In this document: piece after piece, positions 59,194-64,000 of the stretch | Layout of the letters: the number at the start of each line of letters is the position of its first letter | Position numbering within the stretch: position 1 is the stretch's first letter | Origin: Allobosea sp. AAP35 | GTDB taxonomy: Bacteria; Pseudomonadota; Alphaproteobacteria; Rhizobiales; Beijerinckiaceae | NCBI RefSeq assembly: GCF_001295925.1 | Contig: NZ_LJHQ01000017.1 | Coordinates: 49,978-113,977 of the forward strand | Length of the DNA stretch: 64,000 nt | Direction: 5' to 3' | The notes under the pieces: model-generated | What the model saw: only the letters and a program-made list of their open reading frames with translations | The model's database searches: none | What the model was told of the DNA's origin: nothing | Translations under genes and position numbers: made by a program

Positions 59194-59661
59194 GTGTCCG
59201 ATCAGACCAGCACCCCGCCCGCTCTCGACGACCAGCTCTGCTACGCGCTCTATTCCGCCGGCATGGCGATCCAGCGCGTCTACAAGCCGTTTCTGGATCA
59301 GCTCGGGCTGACCTATCCGCAATACCTCGTTCTCAACGTCCTCTGGGCTGAGGACGGGCAGACAGTCGGCGCGATCGCCGAAAAACTGGCCCTGGAGTCG
59401 AGCACGCTTACGCCTCTGCTGAAGCGACTGGAGGTCGCCGGTCTCGTGAAGAGAACGCGGAACCCTCAGAACGAGCGGCAGGTCGTGGTCAGCCTGACGG
59501 ACGCTGGACTCGCCATCAGGTCCAAAGCGGGATGTCTCGGCAATGCTCTCCTGGGTGCGTCGCTTCAGAGCCCGAACGATCTGTCCGACCTCAATCGTGA
59601 TGTTAGACGATTGCGCGACACGATTTATTCCCAGCTCGGCGGATGGACGACACCGGCCTGA
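59194..59661 (+). CDS. MarR/OhrR-family transcriptional regulator
   Basis: 155 residues from a GTG at 59194 with GGAGG seven bases upstream; the upstream frame extension crosses the operator and is unlikely. [36 protein letters not shown] contains the OhrR-type reactive cysteine near residue 16 and conserved tyrosines. Winged helix: [44 protein letters not shown]. It should act as an organic-peroxide or electrophile-sensitive repressor of the divergent hydrolase. Homologous to the interrupted gene at 51567. Confidence 0.9.
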   Translation: MSDQTSTPPALDDQLCYALYSAGMAIQRVYKPFLDQLGLTYPQYLVLNVLWAEDGQTVGAIAEKLALESSTLTPLLKRLEVAGLVKRTRNPQNERQVVVSLTDAGLAIRSKAGCLGNALLGASLQSPNDLSDLNRDVRRLRDTIYSQLGGWTTPA

Positions 59662-59675
59662 GCGCGTTCGGCTTT

Positions 59676-60455
59676 TCAGACGGTCGGCACGGTTCCGCCG
59701 TCGATGATGTGCTCTGAGCCGGTGATCGCGCCGGCGCGATCGGATGCCAGGAACGCGATCAGGCTCGCGACCTCGTCCGGCCGCGTCGGGCGTCCCAAGG
59801 GGATGCCGCCGAGCCCGTCCATGATGATCTTCTTTCCGCCCTCGTAGTCGGTGCCAGCCTCCCGCGCCAACCGTTCGACAAGACGTGTCGCCGCTTCAGT
59901 CTCGATCCAGCCGGGCGAGACCCGCAGGACCCGGACGCCTTTGGGAGAGACCTCCTTGGACAGCGCCTTGCTGTAGGCAGACAGAGCAGCCTTGGCTGCG
60001 GCATAGGCCGTCGTCGACTCCGGCAGCGGCAACAGCCGCTGGATCGACGAGACATGGACAACGACGCCGCTTCCGCGCGCCACCATATCCGGCACGAGCA
60101 GGCGGTCGAGGCGAACGGCCGGCAGGAGGTTGTGGGCCAACTCCTTCTGCCACTCCTCCTCCGTCAGCGCGGCAAAGCCACCGGCCGGAGCAGACGAGCC
60201 TCCCAGCATATGCACAAGGATGTCGACGCCACCGAGACGCTCGGCAGCGGCTTCGGCGACCGTCCGCGCGCCGTCTGCGGTCGTCAGATCGGCCGGAACG
60301 AAAAGGTCTTCGGGCAACGTATCGGGCCGGGAGCGGGCGCTGGTCAGCACCTGCGCACCAAGTTCGCGAAACAGCGCGACCGTGGCCGCGCCAGCGCCTT
60401 TGGTGCCGCCGGTGATCAGCGCGCGTTTGCCCTCGAAGGAGATGAAGCCGGTCAT
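59676..60455 (-). CDS. Short-chain dehydrogenase/reductase
   Basis: 259 residues, Rossmann SDR. Cofactor motif [12 protein letters not shown] (TGxxxGxG), VHMLGG in place of the usual NNAG, catalytic serine in [13 protein letters not shown], and [13 protein letters not shown] (YxxxK). The C-terminal [14 protein letters not shown] is family-typical. The ATG overlaps the SnoaL-like stop by one base (TGATG), so the two are coupled and divergent from LysR. Substrate unknown. Confidence 0.9.
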   Translation of the reverse strand: MTGFISFEGKRALITGGTKGAGAATVALFRELGAQVLTSARSRPDTLPEDLFVPADLTTADGARTVAEAAAERLGGVDILVHMLGGSSAPAGGFAALTEEEWQKELAHNLLPAVRLDRLLVPDMVARGSGVVVHVSSIQRLLPLPESTTAYAAAKAALSAYSKALSKEVSPKGVRVLRVSPGWIETEAATRLVERLAREAGTDYEGGKKIIMDGLGGIPLGRPTRPDEVASLIAFLASDRAGAITGSEHIIDGGTVPTV

Positions 60456-60775
60456 CACGCGATCTCCAGACGCATGATCACGTCGTTCCTGAGGGTGAAG
60501 GTGAAGAGCAGGGTCACCGGGCTGCCGGGAAAATCGCCGCTGACCCTGGTGCGAACTTGCGTGACATCGCCGGTCGTCGTCGCCTCGATTGGCGCGTTGA
60601 CATGCGGGGTCTTCCGCTTCGCCTCGCTCCACCAGTCACGGATCGCTTCAGGCCCGGCATGCCGCTGGTGCTCGTCCTCGACGATCGCCTCAGGCGAGAA
60701 CGTCGCCATCAGCGCCCCGACGTCGTTGCGGCTGTCGGCCTCGAAATAGGCCTTGATGCAGTTCGGCAGGTTCAT
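60455..60775 (-). CDS. SnoaL-like/NTF2-fold small protein
   Basis: 106 residues, ATG with GAGGAGAGACGAG upstream. NTF2-like fold: [43 protein letters not shown] then [14 protein letters not shown] at the end. Matches the nuclear transport factor 2 family commonly paired with SDR genes and LysR regulators. May act as an isomerase, cyclase or binding protein; no catalytic residues can be assigned with confidence. Confidence 0.86.
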   Translation of the reverse strand: MNLPNCIKAYFEADSRNDVGALMATFSPEAIVEDEHQRHAGPEAIRDWWSEAKRKTPHVNAPIEATTTGDVTQVRTRVSGDFPGSPVTLLFTFTLRNDVIMRLEIA

Positions 60776-60883
60776 CTCGTCTCTCCTCTGACCGACAATG
60801 GTCTGATGCGACCGAAGATAGACCTCGATGATTGTATTAATAATCGGGATATTATGGGATGACGAGATGAAGGAATCGGGGCA

Positions 60884-61792
60884 ATGGATCGGCTGGCGGT
60901 TAATGATCTGGAGGCGGTCCTGTCGATCGCGCGCAAGGGCAGCTTCCGTGCGGCCGCCGTCGAACTCGGCATTTCGGCCACCGCGCTCAGCCATGCGATC
61001 GGCAGGCTCGAAGCGGATCTGGGCGTGCGCCTGTTCAACCGCACCACCCGGAGCGTCTCGCTGACCGAGGCAGGCCGTCTCTTCGTCGAGCAGGTCGGCC
61101 CGACGCTGCAGGACATGCGCAGCGCGCTGGAAAGCGTCAGGTCACACAGCGAGACGCCTTCAGGCACGATCCGGATCAACGCCGCGCCGTTCGCCGCCCG
61201 CGCGATCATGTCGCCACTCGTCGTCGCGTTCCTGCGACGCTATCCCGACATGACCATCGATATCGTCACCGAGGGCAGGCTGGTCGACGTCGTCGCTGGC
61301 GGGTTCGATCTGGGCGTGAGGGTCGCGGGGCTCGTGCCCAGCGATATGATCGCAGTGCCACTTGGTCGCCCGCAGCGGTATGCGGTCGTCGGATCACCGG
61401 GCTATTTCGAGCGCCACGGCAAGCCTCGGGTCCCGCCGGACCTTCTCCGTCACACCTGCATCCGTGTGCGGCTGCCGGATGGCGGGCTTTTTCGCTGGCA
61501 CTTCGAAAAGAACGGCGAGATCGCTCAACTGGATGTCCGCGGCCCGATCATTCTGGATGAGGGTAGCCTTGCGCGCATCGCCGTGCGCGAGAGCATCGGC
61601 GTCGGCTTCTTCCTGGAGCAGGATGTCCTCGCGGACATCGCAAGCGGCGATCTCATCCGCATCCTGGACGACTGGACGCCGCCGTCCCCCGGGCTTTGCC
61701 TCTACTACCCCGGCCGCCGAAACCTCTCGGCGGGAATGAAGGCCTTCCTGACTCTAGCGCGCGAGTTCGCGGCGCATGGGCGTCCTACCTAG
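60884..61792 (+). CDS. LysR-family regulator divergent from SnoaL-SDR
   Basis: 302 residues: winged helix 1-60 ([56 protein letters not shown]), the CrgA/DsdC-like subgroup, then an effector domain ([45 protein letters not shown]). The 108-base divergent region has an AT-rich core GATTGTATTAATAATC with GATT/AATC ends, a plausible operator. Likely activates or represses the SnoaL-SDR pair. Confidence 0.9.
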   Translation: MDRLAVNDLEAVLSIARKGSFRAAAVELGISATALSHAIGRLEADLGVRLFNRTTRSVSLTEAGRLFVEQVGPTLQDMRSALESVRSHSETPSGTIRINAAPFAARAIMSPLVVAFLRRYPDMTIDIVTEGRLVDVVAGGFDLGVRVAGLVPSDMIAVPLGRPQRYAVVGSPGYFERHGKPRVPPDLLRHTCIRVRLPDGGLFRWHFEKNGEIAQLDVRGPIILDEGSLARIAVRESIGVGFFLEQDVLADIASGDLIRILDDWTPPSPGLCLYYPGRRNLSAGMKAFLTLAREFAAHGRPT

Positions 61793-61943
61793 CCAGCCCG
61801 CTTCACCACCGCGCTTTCGGGCAACTCGCCGGAATAGGCTACGGCGCTGGGCACCACGGCTGGCCACTCCCGCTGCACCCCGATCGCGATGCGATGGCGC
61901 GTCGCGTCCGGCATGGGATGCGACGCGCGCTCTGACGCCGTGA

Positions 61944-62291
61944 TCAGCCGCGGCTCGCGGTGACCACCACCTCGATGATTGCGCCGCCGCCGAGATCGGC
62001 GACGCCGACTGTGGCGCGGGTCGGCATGTCGTCGCCGAAGAAGCCGGTCCAGGCGGCGTCCATCTCCTTCTTCTGGGAGAGGTCGGTGACGTAGATCTGG
62101 GCTGCGACGATCGCCTTGCGGTCGAGCCCGACCTCGCCGAGATAGCCTTCGATCTTGGTCAGGATGTTCTGGGTCTGTGGGCCCATGGACTGGGTGGTAT
62201 CGTCGGCGATGCAGCCGCCGACGAAGACGAGGTTGCCAGTCTCGACGACGCGGTTCTGGATCGGGGTCTTGATGCTGCGCTTGATGGTCAT
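61944..62291 (-). CDS. RidA/YjgF-family protein
   Basis: 115 residues from the ATG at 62291 with CAGGAGAGAAG upstream. RidA features: GNLVFVGGCIADD, TQNILTKIEGYLGEVGLDRKAIVAAQIYVTDL and PTRATVGVADLGGGAIIEVVVTAS, with the arginine of the active-site cleft in the last segment. Deaminates reactive enamine/imine intermediates released by PLP or flavin amino-acid oxidases. Lies just after the DadA-like oxidase and the palindromic repeat, so detoxifying the imine made by that oxidase is the natural inference. Confidence 0.9.
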   Translation of the reverse strand: MTIKRSIKTPIQNRVVETGNLVFVGGCIADDTTQSMGPQTQNILTKIEGYLGEVGLDRKAIVAAQIYVTDLSQKKEMDAAWTGFFGDDMPTRATVGVADLGGGAIIEVVVTASRG

Positions 62292-62323
62292 GGTCTTCTC
62301 TCCTGCTGGTGAAAGGCTGTGGT

Positions 62324-62404
62324 CGTCATTGCGAGCGCAGCGAAGCAATCCAGGGCAGCAGCGCACGGCGGCCCCTGGATTGCTTCGCTACGCTCGCAAT
62401 GACG
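62324..62404. repeat. Intergenic palindromic repeat, 32-base arms
   Basis: Left arm 62324-62355 (CGTCATTGCGAGCG...) and right arm 62373-62404 (...CTCGCAATGACG) are inverted with a single mismatch and a 17-base loop. This sequence type is a frequent dispersed palindrome in Bradyrhizobium/Bosea-type genomes. The right arm runs into the oxidase gene and supplies its last five codons and stop. Confidence 0.85.
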
Positions 62405-63536
62405 GCTGGTGTGACGACGGCGCAAACCGCCCGATGCCGAGCCCGTCGATGGGGACGTTGCTAGATCCGGTGGCGATGATCTCGGCCATCACGGCCCCTG
62501 CCCCGGGACCGAGCTGGAAGCCATGAGCCGAGAAGCCGAACTGGTGGTAGACGCCCTCATGCCGGGCGCTCTTGCAGAAGACGGGCAGATCGTCTGGCAT
62601 GCGCGCCTCGATGCCGGCCCAGGCGCGGGTGATGGGCGCAGCCCGCATCACCGGAAACAGGTCCCACACGGTCTTCGCGTTGGTCGCGAGCTTGCCCCAG
62701 TCGAGCACGGTGCGGTTCTCGTCGCGGATGGCGCGGCCGAGATAGCCGCCACCGATCAGCACGGTGCCGTTGCTAAACTGCTTGAAGGAGAGCTTGCGCT
62801 TGCGCAGGATCACCACCGGCTTGATGAAGGCCGGCATCGCCGCCGTGATCATCAGCATCGGCGCGATGGCCTCGAGCGGCACCGGCTCGCCGAGATCGGC
62901 GGCGATCCGGTCCGCCCAGGCGCCGGCTGCATTGACGATTCGTGGCGCGAGGAAGTCGGCGTCATCGGTCTCGACCCGCCAATTGGCACCGTCGCGGGCC
63001 ACGCGCGTCACGCGCACGCCCTCGCGGATATCGGCGCCCAGGCTTTGGGCCTTGCGCTTGAAGGCCTGCGTGGCGCGCAGGGGGATCGCCGCGCCGTCGC
63101 GGCGCGAAACCACGCCGCCGGGGCAGGTGTCGGCCACGGCCGGGACGAGGCGGCGCAGTTCGGCCGCGTCGATTAGCTCCTCATGGTGGAAGCCGCGCAG
63201 GGTCAGGTCGTCGATGCGGGAGCGGCAATTGCCGAGGTCCTCCTCGTCCTCCGCGACCAGCACCTGCCCGTCCGAGGTAAAGCCGCAATCATCGTCGACG
63301 AGGTCCTCGATGCGGTGCCAGAGCGCCATCGACGTGTTGGAAAGCGGGATCTCCGCGACATGGCGGGCGAGCTGGCGCACGCCACCAGCATTGACGCCGG
63401 AGGCGTGCCGGCCGGCATGGTCCTTCTCGAGCAGGATCACCGAGAGCCCGCGCATCGCGCAATGCAGCGCCGTCGAACAGCCATGGATGCCGCCGCCGAT
63501 GACGATGACGTCGGCGCTGCGGCGGTCTGCGCTCAC
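62388..63536 (-). CDS. FAD-dependent amino-acid/opine oxidase subunit (DadA/SoxB-like)
   Basis: 382 residues from a GTG at 63536 overlapping the upstream stop (GTGA). FAD motif VIVIGGGIHGCSTALHCAMRGLSVILLEKD, RHASGVNAGGVRQL for covalent/FAD contact, and a DAO-fold C-terminus (ITRAWAGIEARMPDDLPVFC and YHQFGFSAHGFQLGPGAGAVMAEII). Resembles the beta subunit of octopine/opine oxidases or hydrogen-cyanide-synthase HcnC-type proteins. The last residues (PSLRA) come from the palindromic repeat arm. Paired with the [2Fe-2S] subunit upstream and RidA downstream. Confidence 0.88.
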   Translation of the reverse strand: MSADRRSADVIVIGGGIHGCSTALHCAMRGLSVILLEKDHAGRHASGVNAGGVRQLARHVAEIPLSNTSMALWHRIEDLVDDDCGFTSDGQVLVAEDEEDLGNCRSRIDDLTLRGFHHEELIDAAELRRLVPAVADTCPGGVVSRRDGAAIPLRATQAFKRKAQSLGADIREGVRVTRVARDGANWRVETDDADFLAPRIVNAAGAWADRIAADLGEPVPLEAIAPMLMITAAMPAFIKPVVILRKRKLSFKQFSNGTVLIGGGYLGRAIRDENRTVLDWGKLATNAKTVWDLFPVMRAAPITRAWAGIEARMPDDLPVFCKSARHEGVYHQFGFSAHGFQLGPGAGAVMAEIIATGSSNVPIDGLGIGRFAPSSHQPSLRA

Positions 63537-64000
63537 CGAACCACCGCTTTGACGGCGGCGTCCGTCGGCGGCAGGGCCGCGAGTTCGGCGAGCGTCACGG
63601 GCTTCACCGGCGGACGCAGGCGGTAATAGCCGGTGTCGGCCGGCGACACGCCATGCACCTGCGCGATCAGTTCGACCACGCTGGGGCCGCAGAGCCGGCC
63701 CTGGCAGGGGCCCATGCCGCAGCGCAGGAAGGCCTTCATCTGGTTGGGGCCGGTGACGCCGAGGCGGCTTGCGGCATCGCGGATCTGGCCGGCGGTGACC
63801 TCCTCGCAGCGGCAGATGATGGTTTCGTCGGCGGGGGGCGCGAGGAACTGCGCGGACGGTCGGTAGAGCAGATCGAGGAAGCGGCGGCCGCGCAGGCTGC
63901 GGGCGAGCTCGGCGCGGGTCGGGGCTGCCTGCTCGTTGCGCTGCGCCTCCGAGAGCCGGCCGAGCCGGCGGGCGGCGTCGAGCGCCGCGATCTCGCCCCG
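63533..64000 (-). CDS. FAD/NAD(P) oxidoreductase subunit with [2Fe-2S] site, OoxA/HcnB-like (partial)
   Basis: The C-terminal 155 codons are in the window; the gene continues past 64000. A BFD-type iron-sulphur site is seen: IICRCEEVTAGQI then FLRCGMGPCQGRLCGPSV, four cysteines. This belongs to the large subunit of opine/D-amino-acid oxidase or HCN synthase type complexes, whose N-terminal part should hold the FAD/NAD(P) domains. Overlaps the next gene by four bases; with it and RidA it forms an imine-producing oxidase operon. Confidence 0.82.
   Translation of the reverse strand, partial: RGEIAALDAARRLGRLSEAQRNEQAAPTRAELARSLRGRRFLDLLYRPSAQFLAPPADETIICRCEEVTAGQIRDAASRLGVTGPNQMKAFLRCGMGPCQGRLCGPSVVELIAQVHGVSPADTGYYRLRPPVKPVTLAELAALPPTDAAVKAVVR

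Overview
The window is 64 kb of GC-rich DNA with dense, often overlapping genes. It looks like a chromosome segment of an alphaproteobacterium of the order Hyphomicrobiales, possibly Bosea- or Bradyrhizobium-like. The evidence is DUF992 and DUF1127 genes, an NrsF-type anti-sigma factor, many ATGA/GTGA stop-start overlaps, and an intergenic palindrome built on CGTCATTGCGAGCG. The genus is an inference. No rRNA, complete tRNA, CRISPR array or intact mobile element was seen.

Layout. 1-10.6 kb: partial Acg-like nitroreductase, AdhP alcohol dehydrogenase, a MacAB/DevBCA-like three-gene exporter, a DUF992 protein, a SERCA-type P-type ATPase and a small glycine/tyrosine-rich lipoprotein. 10.7-17.7 kb: a Ugp/Mal-type ABC importer with a metallophosphoesterase and a HAD-IIA phosphatase, divergent from a LysR regulator. 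This looks like uptake and hydrolysis of a phosphorylated or phosphodiester solute. 17.9-18.3 kb: the 3' end of a tRNA beside a broken integrase, the scar of an integrated element.

18.5-31 kb is the most interesting part. It encodes an ECF sigma factor with its NrsF membrane anti-sigma, a radical SAM protein, DUF302, two transferases of the TIGR04282/TIGR04283 types, two FAD/NAD(P) oxidoreductases, DUF547, a VTT/TVP38 membrane protein, a metallophosphoesterase lacking its first metal motif, an FG-GAP protein, a TlpA-like thioredoxin and a peroxiredoxin. Nine sites of the form GTAACG-N16-CG(A/T)A (one has GCAACG) lie in front of these transcription units, including the sigma gene. The cluster therefore reads as one self-regulated stress regulon with an unassigned biosynthetic or repair pathway. 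Two gene remnants lie inside or beside it.

31-39 kb: secreted and outer-membrane proteins, then a translationally coupled operon (DUF3604, small exported protein, parvulin isomerase, HupE/UreJ membrane protein) behind an FNR/FixK-like box, then a lipoprotein esterase. 39.4-46.6 kb: a 2033-residue RTX metallophosphoesterase divergent from a LysR regulator. 46.6-50.2 kb: a hydrolase remnant and a second ECF sigma/anti-sigma operon with DUF305 and a YncE-like beta-propeller. 50.4-59.7 kb: two paralogous alpha/beta hydrolase and MarR divergent pairs (one regulator carries an early stop codon), bracketing a P450/FAD monooxygenase/GMC oxidoreductase set, a DUF1127 protein and an orphan OmpR-type response regulator. 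59.7-64 kb: SDR and SnoaL-like genes divergent from LysR, then RidA, a DadA-like FAD oxidase and the partial large subunit of an opine or amino-acid oxidase.
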